Below, piece by piece: positions 1 to 10,146 of a DNA stretch of 64,000 nucleotides. The notes under the pieces were generated by a model that was given only the letters and a program-made list of their open reading frames with translations, searched no databases and had not been told where the DNA came from. The stretch spans positions 62,001 to 126,000 of the forward strand of contig NZ_VSZO01000014.1 in assembly GCF_008312935.1 (NCBI RefSeq). The letters are read 5' to 3'. Numbering within the stretch: position 1 is the stretch's first letter; every line of letters starts with the position of its first letter. Source of the stretch: Roseiconus lacunae. GTDB taxonomy: Bacteria; Planctomycetota; Planctomycetia; Pirellulales; Pirellulaceae. The translations under genes and the position numbers were made by a program.

Positions 1-733
1 TTACTGACGACGAACGATGGCACCGGCCATGATGCGTGTCATTGCTTCGTGTGCAACTCCAGGACGAGTCCTCTGGGCGAGATCGTCCAGGTTGCCGTTC
101 CGGCTTGTGGTACGTTGCAAAGACATGAACCGGTTGCCGTTTCGCGTCAGGCGTTTGAGTCATGCCAGCGCGCGACCGCGATTCCGCGTGCTCCGCCTGC
201 TTCTGGCCGAGTGTCTTTCGTCTAACCTTTTTGCAGTTGCATTGCGGATGCGTCAGCATGCTGAGCCGTCGTGGGCTCGGCTTGTTTGATCGTCGTCGTC
301 GAGTGCTAGATGGCGTCGTCGAGCGCTAAGGGTTGTCGAAGGCATTTTCTTCTCCGCCGCTTCTCGGCGGAATCACCTGATCGTTTCAAGTGGCTGAGTC
401 GTCTGCCTGGATCGCGTTGCGAATCTGGTCGGGTGTCGATGCGGCTTGAGTGTTCCGCGTTTTTCGTCTTGCTGGCGATGCGATGCCTCTTCGCGACGTC
501 CGCGCCGCCCTCGTTGCCCTCTGGCAATGGGATCGCCGTGCGGGGTCAGCGGGCCGTGTCCGTCGCACCTTCATTGCTGGGAACTGATCCACAAATCCAT
601 TCATGTCCACTTTGGTGTCAACGGCGTTGGTCGCGGTCCCCGCATTGCGTGGGGGGCAACGCGGGTCCGGCGCTTCCGCACCGCGTTGGACTCACGGATT
701 ACGGAAAGGTTCCGATTCACAATTCAAAACAAC
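1..733. other. Left-edge stretch with no convincing gene
   Basis: Several overlapping open frames exist on both strands, but their translations are Arg/Ser/Pro-rich and compositionally unlike the downstream protein, as expected for shadow frames in GC-rich DNA. A frame open from 446 joins the large gene in phase, but its first 96 codons do not look like protein, so the start is placed at 734. Visible structure: a 12-bp palindrome TCAGCATGCTGA at 253-264; a near-direct repeat of GTCGTCGAGYGCTA about 20 bp apart near 295-329; and a small hairpin at 353-371. This is probably the upstream regulatory region of the 734 gene. Confidence 0.5.
353..371. terminator. Short GC hairpin, possible terminator
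   Basis: A perfect 7-bp stem (TCCGCCG / CGGCGGA) closes a 5-nt loop. No T-tract follows on either strand, so terminator function is uncertain. It could equally be structure in the leader of the downstream gene. Confidence 0.25.
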
Positions 734-3700
734 ATGAAACTTACCGAACAACTCCGTCGAATTTCACAGCGAGTCAACCGTCAGCGAAAGCAAGTTCGCG
801 ATCACAAGCGTCGATCGCGTCGAAACCAAATCGTGGTTGAGACATTGGAAAAACGGTTGCCGATGGTCGCAAGTTTGCAAGCGATGCTGGCCAGCGAGCA
901 TGTCGACTTGAACATCAATACCGACGGCTCGCAGTGGTCAATCGGGCCACGTGATTCATCGGTTTCGCCCGTCATTGAGTATGCCAACGATGCGGCGGCG
1001 ATGTACGTCGGAAGTCCTGCCGAGATGACTCGTCCGGCAGGTTCCGCGTACGACTTTATCGGCGTTGCGGGGGGCGAGAGCTTTTACCTGCTGCCACAAA
1101 GTCAAGACCCGGATTTGTTGTTCCTGGGGTTTGCGGCCGCCGGGGTGACCGAGACGCTCGATAAGTACAACGCCTTTACGGAGTCGAAAGGGCGCGTCGG
1201 AAACGGAAACGGCGATTGGCTAAAGCTAACGCTCAATAGCGTGACGCATACCCATCCTGATGGCACCGCGGGCGACGGTGACATTTCGATCTGGCAGGCG
1301 GGGATCTTTGGCGGTGCGAATGTCTTCGTCTCGTCATACGATGATGGCGTTGCGAACCCCAATTCAAACGGGCTTGATATCAGCGACGGGATTTCCGACG
1401 ACGATGCGTTATGGATCTTGGATGACAGCCATTCGCATTACAACTTTGCCTTCAGTGATCCCGGTCGTTACGAAATCGGCGTCACACTTTCGGGATTCTT
1501 TGGTGACGATGGTCTTTCGACCCCGAACGTATCCGGCTACAGCGAGAGCGAAGAAATCTCATTGTATTTTTCGGTCATGAGCGTCGGTCAGCTCCAGTTT
1601 GCGGCGGACAGCTACAGCGTCGACGAAGACAGCGGGATGGCATCGATCGATGTCATCCGAACCGGCGGAAGCGACGGGCGTTTGACAGCTGGCTACGCGA
1701 CAGTCGACGGAACGGCTAGTTCGGGAAGCGATTACTCCAGTACGTCCGGCACACTGGAGTTCCTTGACGGTGAAGTCGTAAAGTCGATCACGATCCCCGT
1801 GGTCGATGACGGGGCAAACGAAAGTGACGAGACGTTCCGTGTCACATTATCGAATCCGACTCCAGAAAAGTTAGACCAGTATGTGACTGATATCGAAGGA
1901 GATATGAATGGATTGTTGGGAGAGGCTTCATCAACCCTAATCACCATCGAAGACAGCACCGTTAATCTCGCACCTGCGATCTCAACGTTTGATGATCTGT
2001 CGGTATCGGAAAACGAGTCGTCTGATCCGATTTTGTTTACGATCAGTGACACGGAAACTGCTGCGGAAGACTTGGTCTTGACGGCGGTGTCTTCGAACAC
2101 TGCCTTGATTCCCAGTTCAGGACTCGTGTTTTCCGGTAATGGATCCAACCGATCGGTGACGATTATGCCAAATCCCGATCAGATCGGAGTGGCGACGATC
2201 ACCATCACAGTCATTGATGCTGGTGGGATGCAAACAAATGAGTCGTTCGATGTGTATGTAAATGCCAATCGAGTCGTCCCGTTCGCATTGCCAGATTATT
2301 TCGGTGGCGAGGTTAATACGAGTTCTTGGGGGAGCCTGAGCGAAGACTTCAATGGCGACGGGAATCTGGACCTAATCTTGGGCGGGTCCTCCTTCAATTC
2401 GATGACCTATTTGCAAGGCAACGGGGATGGGACGTTCCAGCCCGAAATTCTGTTGAATGCCGGGACCGACGTTTCTTCGGGTGGTATCGTCGCAATCGAC
2501 TACGAAGGGGACGGTGATCTCGACATCCTTTCCATCGAACGGAACCAAGCGACGATCGATGGAACGGCCGACGAAGGAACCATCGCCGTTTACCGAAATG
2601 ATGGTGACGCAAACTTCACGCGAGAAGTCGTCAAGACAGGGCTGCTGCAAGGACTGAATATTGCTGCCGGCGATCTCAACGGTGATGGACGTGCCGATGT
2701 CGCCTGGGGCGAGTACCGCTATGACAGTTCGGTCCCGGAGATTCTCGCGTCACAGTCTTTCGCGCTTCAAGAAGCGGGCGGCCAACTTGGGGCGACGACC
2801 AAGTTGACCGATGCCGGGTACGGAGACATGCAAATCGAGGACGTTGACGGGGATGGAAACCAAGACATTGTCACCTCGGGATACATGGTCACGCTAAGTC
2901 CCTACAGTAGCGTCTCCGAGTTGAAGGTCTTCCTCGGTCGCGGCGACGGAACGTTGGCGGCACCGATGCCGGTCAACACCGCGGCAAATCCAGCTGTTCA
3001 ACAGGTCGTTGATCTCAATGGCGACGATCGCAAGGATCTACTCGTCTATGATCGAGCGTCGGAAAGCCATGTCGGCTATTACCCGCAGTTGCTCGACGGC
3101 AGCTTCGGCGAGCGTGTGACGCTCACGCCGGGATACCTGTATTCGCAGCTCTCCGTCGCCGCGGACATGAACGGCGACGACGTTCCGGACATTGTCACTT
3201 ACGGTTATTTCAACGGTGGTTACCGTTTAGCGTGGTCTCCGAATTTAGGGGGCGGGGTCTTCGGCGAGACGATTTTGATTTCGACCGAAAGCAGCAACGG
3301 AGGTCTGAACGTCGGTGATGTCGACAACGACACCTATCCTGACATCATAAATGTCGGCAGTGCCGTGAGCGGTCGACTCGGTCCCGTCGGCGTCTTTCTC
3401 AACAAGACGGGTGAAAATCCGATGGTCCTCGTGCCACCGGCGACGCGGACTCGCATCGACGGTGATCCGATCGATTTGCAAGTCTACTTTGGCTTTCCGA
3501 TCGAAGTGACTGGAACGCCACGCATCGCGTTGCAGGTCGGCGAGAATACTGTTTACGCGGAATACCTGTCCGGTTCGGGGACCCCGACGCTGAGTTTCCG
3601 CTACACCGTCGGTGAATCGGATCTCGACTTGGATGGTGTCCAACTCGCCAGCAATCTGATCGATCTCAACGGTGGCACACTGACCGATCCGATCGGCGGC

Positions 3701-6700
3701 GAAGCGGTCCTTGAGTTTCCGAACCTTTCGTTCGATGGCGTGATTGTCAACGCGGTCGGACCACTCGTGGAAATGATTTCACGAGTCGATGCGACGCCGA
3801 CAGAGTCAGGCTCGGTGCGTTTTAATGTGCAGTTCTCTGCCGAAGTCAACGACGTTGACGTGAGTGACTTTTCCGTTCGAATGCGCGAAGGCGATTTGTC
3901 GAACGCGGTCGTCGAATCCGTCCATGCTCTCTCTGGCAGCCTGTACGAAGTCACCGTTTCGACAGGGGAGGGAACCGGTGCGTTGGGGCTTAGTGTGAAC
4001 GACTCGGCGGGCATCACGGACTCCGACGGCGACATCCTTGCCCGTGGTTACGAAGGCGGCGAAGTCTACACCGTTCGGAAGCAACCAACGGACAACATCG
4101 ATACCTACTACACCCATGGGCATGCCGACTACCGTCCCGTGTACGAGAACGGTGAATTCACTTACATCATCAATCCCGATGACAGTTTGTTGCCCGAACC
4201 GACCTATCCCAGCCACGAAGTCATCACTTACCTCGACAACACCGCACTGGTGACTCGCGGTGGCGGAGAAACGTATGACTTTTTGGGCGTTCCGGATGGT
4301 GAGTTGATTTATGTGAGTGACAGTTCGGGAAGTGTCGCCACCGTGCCTTATCTGGGATGGGAAGGCGGCAGTTTGCCAAGAGACGTCTTTTCCGATTACC
4401 TGCCGACGGCGGATTCACGAATCACTTCCTCGCGATTGCGTGAGTATGTGAAAGTGCAGATGGTCGGCTTCCGCAGCAGCAGCGATGGTGATTTCTCGAT
4501 GTACTCGGGGTCGTCTCCGACGGTTTGGATGGCGACGAGTGACGGAATCACGATCAGTGATGATGACACCAGCGATGCGTTTTGGCTGTATCCCGGGACG
4601 CACTTGCATCGCAATGTCACGTTCACCAAACCCGGTACCTATGAGATTGACGTGGTCGTCAGTGGCTACCTCGACAGCAACGCCAATGATTCGCTGGACG
4701 CGAGCGACGTCTATGTCGAAAGCGGAATCAAGACACTGGTGTTCCATGTCGATACGTTGGGGGCACGTCATGACGCGTTCTACGTGGGTTCTTCAGACAC
4801 GATCGAAGGCTCGCTCGCGGCCAACGACGATTGGCACGAGAACGTTGGGGCACCCACCTACACTGTCGAGACGGCACCGGCACAAGGTGAACTGCATCTG
4901 AACAGCGATGGAACGTTTACGTACACACCTGCGGATGACTTCACAGGGATCGATTCATTCGAGTATCGGTTGAGCAACCCGCGTGGTGGCTACACCACCG
5001 CAAGCGTCACTTTGACAGACTCGCATTCGCCAGTCGCCAACGACGACGTCTTTTCCGTCGCCGAAGACCAGACGCTGAATGTCGGTGGAGCCGGTGTACT
5101 TGAAAATGATGTCGATCCTGACGGTGACATGCTAACAACCGCAGTCGTGTCGGGACCGCAAAACGGCGTGTTGTCACTAAATCCCGATGGCTCGTTTTCC
5201 TACGTTCCAAACGATAACTTTTACGGCACCGACTCGTTTACCTACACAACGACCGATGTCCGCTATGAAGTGACGCCGCTAGGAACACTCGCCGGAAATA
5301 CCAGCTACGCTCTCGACGTCAATAACTTGAATCAAGTCACTGGTAATTCGGGAATCGTCGTCGGATCTAGCAATCCGCTGCATGCGTTTTTGTGGACCGA
5401 CGGTTCGATGGAGGATTTGGGCGTCGTCCCAGGTACCGGCAGCAATAACTTCAGCCGCGGCTACGCGCTCAACGATGCTGGGGTCGTTGTCGGGGAAAGC
5501 GACAACAGTGCCTCAAAAGCATTTCGCTGGGAAAACGGTGTGATCGCCAACTTGGGGACCCTCGGCGGATCCTCCGCCGTCGCAAGCGATATTAATAACG
5601 CCGGGGAAATCGTCGGAAGCAGCAGCAACGGGACGACCAGTAAACCGTTTGTTTACGTCGATGGCGTGATGTTGGAGCTACCGACGATCGCGGGGAACGC
5701 GGCAACCACCGGTCGGGCTTGGGGCATCAGCCCCGACGGACGATTCATCGTCGGTGTCACCCGCGCCGACGATGCGGCGTTCTTGTCGCACGCCACGATG
5801 TGGGAACGTCAGGCAGACGGAAGCTATTCGGTTGTCGACATGGGCGCGCTGTTTGATCAAGACCACTACAGCTATGCCTATGCCGTCAACGATGCGGGTA
5901 ACGCGGTCGGTGCTTCAGTCGTCGGTACCGTTTCGCCGACCAGTTCGACCAGTCTGTATCACGGTTTCGTCTATCACGACGGGCAAATGATCGACGTCGG
6001 AACGCTCTCTCACCTCGGTCACAAGCACAGTGAGGTGATGGACATCAACGCCACCGACCAGTTTGTCGGCTATGTCGCTGGGTTCTACAAGTATCCATCC
6101 TTCGGTGGCGCCGCGTTCTTGGGCGAATTGCTCGACGGAGAGACCGCGATCGTCGACCTGAACGACTTAGTCGATGCGGGCTCTGATTGGACGTTCTTAT
6201 CTGCCGAAGGAATCAACAACGGACGTAGCGTCGTCGGGTATGGAAAATACAACGGTTCGACACGAGCCTTCTTGCTGACCCCGACCGCGGTTGATGAAGA
6301 TGACCAACTTTTCGGCAATGTCGCGACGGTCACGATTAACGTTCAACCACAGTCGGATGCCCCGACCGCCGTTGACGATACATATGTCGTCGGTCGAGGA
6401 AGTTCGGTGCATGGAAACGTGCTCATGAATGACTTTGATGCCGATGGCGACGCGCTTGTCACGACGCTCGGTGCGACGGTGATGAAAGGCAGTCTCGACT
6501 TTAACGCCGATGGATCATTCGTTTACACGCCGCAATCGGGGTTCGACGGTTCGGATCACTTTGTGTACTCGGTCACTGACAGCGATGGCTTGGTGTCGAC
6601 CGCCAACGTAGTCATCAATGCCGCCGAAGAACGAACCTTTGAGGCGATGTTGACCGATGGCCACGTTGATATCGGTTTGGCTCTCGGGGCCCACGACCAC

Positions 6701-7801
6701 GACGATGATCACGACGACGGGCATGATCATGGACACGACCATGGAAGCCCCGAAGGCGATCCGGAGTGGAATCTGCATGTGCACGACGAGGAAAACGACG
6801 TTGAGTACCACGCCGATGAAGCATTGTTGTACGTCGGTATGGCCGGGTACACGCAGCGAACCGGTGCGATCGAGTCTTCCGAGTACGACTTCTTGGGGGC
6901 CGCCCCGGGAAGTTCGTTCTACGTCCTGCCGGCGATCGAGTCACCGGGGTTGCTGTACTTGGGCTTAGGGACCGAAGAAATCTCCGTCGGAACTTTGCTC
7001 GATGGTACGGCAACGCTGCAACTGAAAAGTGTCAACGGACCGGGCGATTTCTCGATCTGGGAATCTGGCATCGAAGGCGTCGAGGTCCGCATGGCAACCG
7101 CTGACGGTGTCGACGGGTCGGACCACGTGATTGTTCAGGAAAGCGTTCATCGTCACGTGAATTTTGGTTTCTCAAAAGCTGGGTTCTATGAAATCACCGT
7201 TCAAGCGACGGGGACGTTGGCCGACGGAGACGTCGTCGTCAGCGAAGACGTGACGTACTTCTTCCAGGTCGGGAACACGGTTTCGGCGATCGATGTCGCC
7301 AACGGCCAGACGCAACGCTCGTTCGTCCGCCATTTGGACTTGGTGTTCGCCGGTGACGAAGCGATTGATGAGATCGCCGATCACAGCCGCATTCGCCTCA
7401 CCCAGTATGACGTCAACGGTGAAAACGGGTTTGACGTTTTGGACCCGGCGCGCCGGCCGGCGATTTCAGTCTCGGAGAATGTGATTCACCTCGATTGGGG
7501 CACGCATGGGATTGGTGGCAATCGCTCGTCCGTGCTTGGCAACGGAATGTACCGACTTTCGGTGGATGTCGATGGCGACGGCGAGTATGACGTCGACAAG
7601 TACTTCCATCGCTTGTTTGGGGACGTCGATGGAGACGGCGTCGTTGCCCAAGCCGATCTGGATCAGATTGTTTCTGCCATCGGTACGAACGATCCCGAGT
7701 CAGACGTTGATGGGAACCATCGTGTGAATGCTATCGACCGGATTCTCGCATCACGGTCACTCGGCCAACAGCTCGGTGACGGTGGCTTACTCGACGATTG
7801 A
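734..7801 (+). CDS. Giant LEPR-XLL/dockerin mosaic surface protein with three choice-of-anchor-M-like domains
   Basis: A secreted multidomain protein of 2355 aa. The start at 734 (MKLTEQLRR) was chosen because it begins a basic leader followed by the LEPR-XLL-like motif LEKRLPM, the usual N-terminus of planctomycete giant exported proteins. Order by rough residue: choice-of-anchor-M-like domain (HVDLN..., 56-286); Calx-beta repeat (286-378); Ig/cadherin-like (413-511); FG-GAP/VCBS calcium-binding repeats (516-890); Ig-like region (to 1115); second anchor-M-like domain (1120-1345); cadherin-like repeats; HAF repeats (about 1510-1855); cadherin-like; third anchor-M-like domain (1970-2180) with a His/Asp-rich loop; dockerin-like Ca-binding loops near the C-terminus (DVDGDG...DVDGNH). 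Likely adhesive or metal-binding at the surface; the exact role is unknown. No good Shine-Dalgarno is visible. A hairpin at 7838-7856 follows. Confidence 0.88.
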   Translation: MKLTEQLRRISQRVNRQRKQVRDHKRRSRRNQIVVETLEKRLPMVASLQAMLASEHVDLNINTDGSQWSIGPRDSSVSPVIEYANDAAAMYVGSPAEMTRPAGSAYDFIGVAGGESFYLLPQSQDPDLLFLGFAAAGVTETLDKYNAFTESKGRVGNGNGDWLKLTLNSVTHTHPDGTAGDGDISIWQAGIFGGANVFVSSYDDGVANPNSNGLDISDGISDDDALWILDDSHSHYNFAFSDPGRYEIGVTLSGFFGDDGLSTPNVSGYSESEEISLYFSVMSVGQLQFAADSYSVDEDSGMASIDVIRTGGSDGRLTAGYATVDGTASSGSDYSSTSGTLEFLDGEVVKSITIPVVDDGANESDETFRVTLSNPTPEKLDQYVTDIEGDMNGLLGEASSTLITIEDSTVNLAPAISTFDDLSVSENESSDPILFTISDTETAAEDLVLTAVSSNTALIPSSGLVFSGNGSNRSVTIMPNPDQIGVATITITVIDAGGMQTNESFDVYVNANRVVPFALPDYFGGEVNTSSWGSLSEDFNGDGNLDLILGGSSFNSMTYLQGNGDGTFQPEILLNAGTDVSSGGIVAIDYEGDGDLDILSIERNQATIDGTADEGTIAVYRNDGDANFTREVVKTGLLQGLNIAAGDLNGDGRADVAWGEYRYDSSVPEILASQSFALQEAGGQLGATTKLTDAGYGDMQIEDVDGDGNQDIVTSGYMVTLSPYSSVSELKVFLGRGDGTLAAPMPVNTAANPAVQQVVDLNGDDRKDLLVYDRASESHVGYYPQLLDGSFGERVTLTPGYLYSQLSVAADMNGDDVPDIVTYGYFNGGYRLAWSPNLGGGVFGETILISTESSNGGLNVGDVDNDTYPDIINVGSAVSGRLGPVGVFLNKTGENPMVLVPPATRTRIDGDPIDLQVYFGFPIEVTGTPRIALQVGENTVYAEYLSGSGTPTLSFRYTVGESDLDLDGVQLASNLIDLNGGTLTDPIGGEAVLEFPNLSFDGVIVNAVGPLVEMISRVDATPTESGSVRFNVQFSAEVNDVDVSDFSVRMREGDLSNAVVESVHALSGSLYEVTVSTGEGTGALGLSVNDSAGITDSDGDILARGYEGGEVYTVRKQPTDNIDTYYTHGHADYRPVYENGEFTYIINPDDSLLPEPTYPSHEVITYLDNTALVTRGGGETYDFLGVPDGELIYVSDSSGSVATVPYLGWEGGSLPRDVFSDYLPTADSRITSSRLREYVKVQMVGFRSSSDGDFSMYSGSSPTVWMATSDGITISDDDTSDAFWLYPGTHLHRNVTFTKPGTYEIDVVVSGYLDSNANDSLDASDVYVESGIKTLVFHVDTLGARHDAFYVGSSDTIEGSLAANDDWHENVGAPTYTVETAPAQGELHLNSDGTFTYTPADDFTGIDSFEYRLSNPRGGYTTASVTLTDSHSPVANDDVFSVAEDQTLNVGGAGVLENDVDPDGDMLTTAVVSGPQNGVLSLNPDGSFSYVPNDNFYGTDSFTYTTTDVRYEVTPLGTLAGNTSYALDVNNLNQVTGNSGIVVGSSNPLHAFLWTDGSMEDLGVVPGTGSNNFSRGYALNDAGVVVGESDNSASKAFRWENGVIANLGTLGGSSAVASDINNAGEIVGSSSNGTTSKPFVYVDGVMLELPTIAGNAATTGRAWGISPDGRFIVGVTRADDAAFLSHATMWERQADGSYSVVDMGALFDQDHYSYAYAVNDAGNAVGASVVGTVSPTSSTSLYHGFVYHDGQMIDVGTLSHLGHKHSEVMDINATDQFVGYVAGFYKYPSFGGAAFLGELLDGETAIVDLNDLVDAGSDWTFLSAEGINNGRSVVGYGKYNGSTRAFLLTPTAVDEDDQLFGNVATVTINVQPQSDAPTAVDDTYVVGRGSSVHGNVLMNDFDADGDALVTTLGATVMKGSLDFNADGSFVYTPQSGFDGSDHFVYSVTDSDGLVSTANVVINAAEERTFEAMLTDGHVDIGLALGAHDHDDDHDDGHDHGHDHGSPEGDPEWNLHVHDEENDVEYHADEALLYVGMAGYTQRTGAIESSEYDFLGAAPGSSFYVLPAIESPGLLYLGLGTEEISVGTLLDGTATLQLKSVNGPGDFSIWESGIEGVEVRMATADGVDGSDHVIVQESVHRHVNFGFSKAGFYEITVQATGTLADGDVVVSEDVTYFFQVGNTVSAIDVANGQTQRSFVRHLDLVFAGDEAIDEIADHSRIRLTQYDVNGENGFDVLDPARRPAISVSENVIHLDWGTHGIGGNRSSVLGNGMYRLSVDVDGDGEYDVDKYFHRLFGDVDGDGVVAQADLDQIVSAIGTNDPESDVDGNHRVNAIDRILASRSLGQQLGDGGLLDD

Positions 7802-7837
7802 ATTCTGTGAACCCGATCTCCCCGATCATTCATCTAG

Positions 7838-7856
7838 ACCCTCCCGATAGGAGGGT
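7838..7856 (+). terminator. Hairpin terminator candidate after the 2355-aa protein gene
   Basis: ACCCTCC, loop CGATA, GGAGGGT: a perfect 7-bp stem 36 nt after the stop codon, followed by a weak T-containing run (GGCTTTAAC). It separates the giant gene from the PEP-CTERM gene 43 nt further on. Confidence 0.5.
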
Positions 7857-7898
7857 GGCTTTAACACACCTTCTTGCTAACGAACTCAATAAGAAATA

Positions 7899-8582
7899 AT
7901 GATGCTTAAACGAAACTATCTGATTCTGTTCGCCGCCTTGGTCGGCATCGGTTTGACGACGACCCACTGTTCTGCAGAACTCGTCATCACCTTTGGTCCC
8001 CAAGAATCGATTACCGCAGGAGGTAACGGCAAACTGGATGTGTTCATCCGCAGCGATGCCGCACAGTCAGATTATCTGAGTCTGTTCTCGGCGAAATTCC
8101 AAATCGACACGGTCACCGGTGGTGGGCTCGAATTTTCGACATCGCCCACGGACCCACACTTCCAGTCACCGAACTATATCTTTGCCGGAACGACGTTCGA
8201 CGGATTGTCGTCCACGGTTGTGAATCCACAAACGATTGTTGCCGGCGATGGGACCATTGCGCCGACCGGGTATGTCATCGTCCCGACAGAGAATCGACTG
8301 CTGACCACGTTGGAATTTGATGCTTCGCAAGTGGCCGTTGGGGCACAATTTCAAATCTCGCTGATCAACGATGCCGACACGATGTTTCTCGACGACGGCA
8401 TGCTTTCTACACTACCGGTAGCGGCCACATCATTTTCAAGTTCGCGTTTGCTTTCGGTCACTGCCGTTCCAGAACCTAGTAGTGCAGCTGTCCTAGGGGC
8501 CGTTGTCGCGGGAATGTCGCTATTGCGATATCGACGACGCAACACGTGTCGCATTCGCCAAGGCGTCGTCCGACACGGCTGA
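7899..8582 (+). CDS. PEP-CTERM sorting-domain protein
   Basis: A 227-aa exported protein. An N-terminal signal peptide (LILFAALVGIGLTTTHCSA) leads into a beta-rich domain typical of small PEP-CTERM exoproteins. The C-terminus has the sorting signal: VPEPSS, a hydrophobic segment (AAVLGAVVAGMSLL) and an RYRRR basic cluster. In such systems exosortase cleaves at PEP and the protein is attached or released at the surface. No exosortase is visible here, so it must lie elsewhere. A 15-residue tail after RYRRR is slightly longer than usual. Two ATGs stand in tandem at 7899 and 7902; either could be used. A strong hairpin follows at 8603-8631. Confidence 0.85.
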   Translation: MMLKRNYLILFAALVGIGLTTTHCSAELVITFGPQESITAGGNGKLDVFIRSDAAQSDYLSLFSAKFQIDTVTGGGLEFSTSPTDPHFQSPNYIFAGTTFDGLSSTVVNPQTIVAGDGTIAPTGYVIVPTENRLLTTLEFDASQVAVGAQFQISLINDADTMFLDDGMLSTLPVAATSFSSSRLLSVTAVPEPSSAAVLGAVVAGMSLLRYRRRNTCRIRQGVVRHG

Positions 8583-8602
8583 TTCGAAAGTGCAATCACC
8601 GA

Positions 8603-8631
8603 ACCGTTTCACGACGCGATCGTGAAACGGT
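8603..8631. terminator. Strong 12-bp inverted repeat between PEP-CTERM gene and next gene
   Basis: ACCGTTTCACGA, loop CGCGA, TCGTGAAACGGT: a perfect 12-bp stem 20 nt after the PEP-CTERM stop and 15 nt before the next ATG (8647). No U-tract follows. It probably acts as a terminator or mRNA 3'-end stabiliser for the upstream gene. Because it sits directly in front of the downstream ribosome-binding site, it could also affect expression of that gene. Confidence 0.6.
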
Positions 8632-8646
8632 GATGTTAGGAACATC

Positions 8647-10011
8647 ATGATCAAGTCTAAAACCAATGCGTTTTGTTTGATGGTCCGATGGCGTGTTTCG
8701 TTGATCCAAAAACAATCAACGTCACCGCTTGGCGAACTGTTGTTGATCAACATTCATCAATGCTTGGCAGGATGTTTGTCGACGCGACGTGCTTCGGTTC
8801 GTCACGTCGTCGCAGGTTCGGTGATGGTTTGTCTTTTCTTAGCATCGGCAACAATCGCTTTGTCATGTCCGTTTTGTTCGGCGCTAGCGCCGACGATGAG
8901 TGACGATTTGCGAGCGGCGACTGCTGCCGTTATCACACGATGTGAATCGGTTGATGCCGATGAGCTTGGGTTTCGTGTGGGGCAACTACGCGTCACCGTG
9001 GTTATGAAAGGCGACCCGAAGCTAAAGAAGACGTTGATCGAAAAAGTCTTGTTGGCCGATGCTGCTCGCGACGAACAGTTCTGGCTCGTCGGCTACGGAG
9101 AGTCACCGGTGGAATGGACGGCGCCGATGCGACTATCTGCCGAAGCAGTTGCTTATTTAAGTGACTTAAAGACGGTTCCCGAAAGTGGCGTGAAACGCTT
9201 GGAGTATTTCCTGCCTTTTCTTGCACATCAGGACGAAACAATCGCCGCCGATGCGTACAACGAATTCGCCCTGGCGTCCTTGGAGGACATTGCGGAACTG
9301 AAAGACAAGTTAGATCGTCAGTGGTCCATCGAACAACTCACTGACGCGACGGTGCCGGTCTATCGACGACGTCTTTGTTGGACTTTTCTGAGTTTCTGTG
9401 GAACGCAAGACGATCGGCGGCTGTTTGATCAAGCGATCGAAATCAAACAAAAAGATGCATCGTTCGATCCTGGAATGGACGCCGCGATCTCCTGTTTGCT
9501 CTCGCTCGGCGGTGAAGCAGCACTCAAACGTATCGAGCGTGATTATTTCGACAACAACGACGCTGACTATTTGGATACCTTTGCCGCGATCAGCGCGATT
9601 CGGGTTCATGGGACAGAGCTGAATCTGATTTCGCAAGATCGTTTGGCGGAATCACTGCGACATCTATTAAGGCGGCCAAAACTCGCTGACCTTGTCATTC
9701 CAGATTTAGCGCGATGGAAGGATTGGACGGTGATCGATCGCGTAGCGGAACTGTTCGTGGAGGCGGACGACGAATCAAGGTTCGTGAAGCCGACCGTGGT
9801 TCTTTACTTGAAGGCGTGTCCGTTGCCCGCGGCCGCCAAAACACTGCAACGCCTAAGACGAATCGATCCAGAGGCGGTACGTCAGGCGGAAGCCTCGATG
9901 CTGTTTAATCAAGGTGTCGCGACCGCTCCGGTCCCACCACCAAAGGACATGGGCACGTCAGGCCAAGGTCAATCACAAAGAGGGAGCGAGAAAAAGGGGC
10001 AGGAACAATAG
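8647..10011 (+). CDS. Secreted protein of unknown function with CPFC motif and helical-repeat body
   Basis: 454 aa from 8647, supported by AGGA five bases upstream. An in-frame ATG at 8824 would give 395 aa beginning directly with the hydrophobic export signal (MVCLFLASATIALS). Just after the signal comes SCPFCSALAPTMSDDL, with two Cys as C-P-F-C; this could be a redox or metal pair or a lipobox-like feature, which I cannot decide. The middle has a short beta-rich segment with a strand-like V-x-V-x-M-KGD run. The remainder is alpha-helical, resembling HEAT-like repeats. A Pro/Gln/Gly-rich basic tail ends the protein. I recognise the general type as a conserved planctomycete hypothetical but no function. 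Confidence 0.75.
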   Translation: MIKSKTNAFCLMVRWRVSLIQKQSTSPLGELLLINIHQCLAGCLSTRRASVRHVVAGSVMVCLFLASATIALSCPFCSALAPTMSDDLRAATAAVITRCESVDADELGFRVGQLRVTVVMKGDPKLKKTLIEKVLLADAARDEQFWLVGYGESPVEWTAPMRLSAEAVAYLSDLKTVPESGVKRLEYFLPFLAHQDETIAADAYNEFALASLEDIAELKDKLDRQWSIEQLTDATVPVYRRRLCWTFLSFCGTQDDRRLFDQAIEIKQKDASFDPGMDAAISCLLSLGGEAALKRIERDYFDNNDADYLDTFAAISAIRVHGTELNLISQDRLAESLRHLLRRPKLADLVIPDLARWKDWTVIDRVAELFVEADDESRFVKPTVVLYLKACPLPAAAKTLQRLRRIDPEAVRQAEASMLFNQGVATAPVPPPKDMGTSGQGQSQRGSEKKGQEQ

Positions 10012-10146
10012 TGATCCGAGCCTCAAGGAACTTCGTTATCGCTGACCGCTGTCATGTCCTGAATCAAAAATGATCTCTGTGCGTTCTTTCGGGTCAACGA
10101 CTATCGGATCAACAAAATTTGAGAGTGGCCGACATGCTGTCATACG

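Noticed and set aside
1-123. Minus-strand end of a gene running off the left edge (TAA at 1-3)
   Set aside because: The frame has a stop about 50 codons upstream and its translation has no recognisable features; too short to support.
446-733. In-frame extension of the 2355-aa gene to ATG 446
   Set aside because: The 96 extra codons are Arg/Pro/Cys-rich and do not look like a signal or domain; the LEPR-XLL leader starts properly at 734.
6680-6750. The CAC/GAC-rich stretch as a simple-sequence DNA repeat
   Set aside because: It is in frame, encodes a plausible His/Asp loop within a domain and is not a perfect microsatellite.
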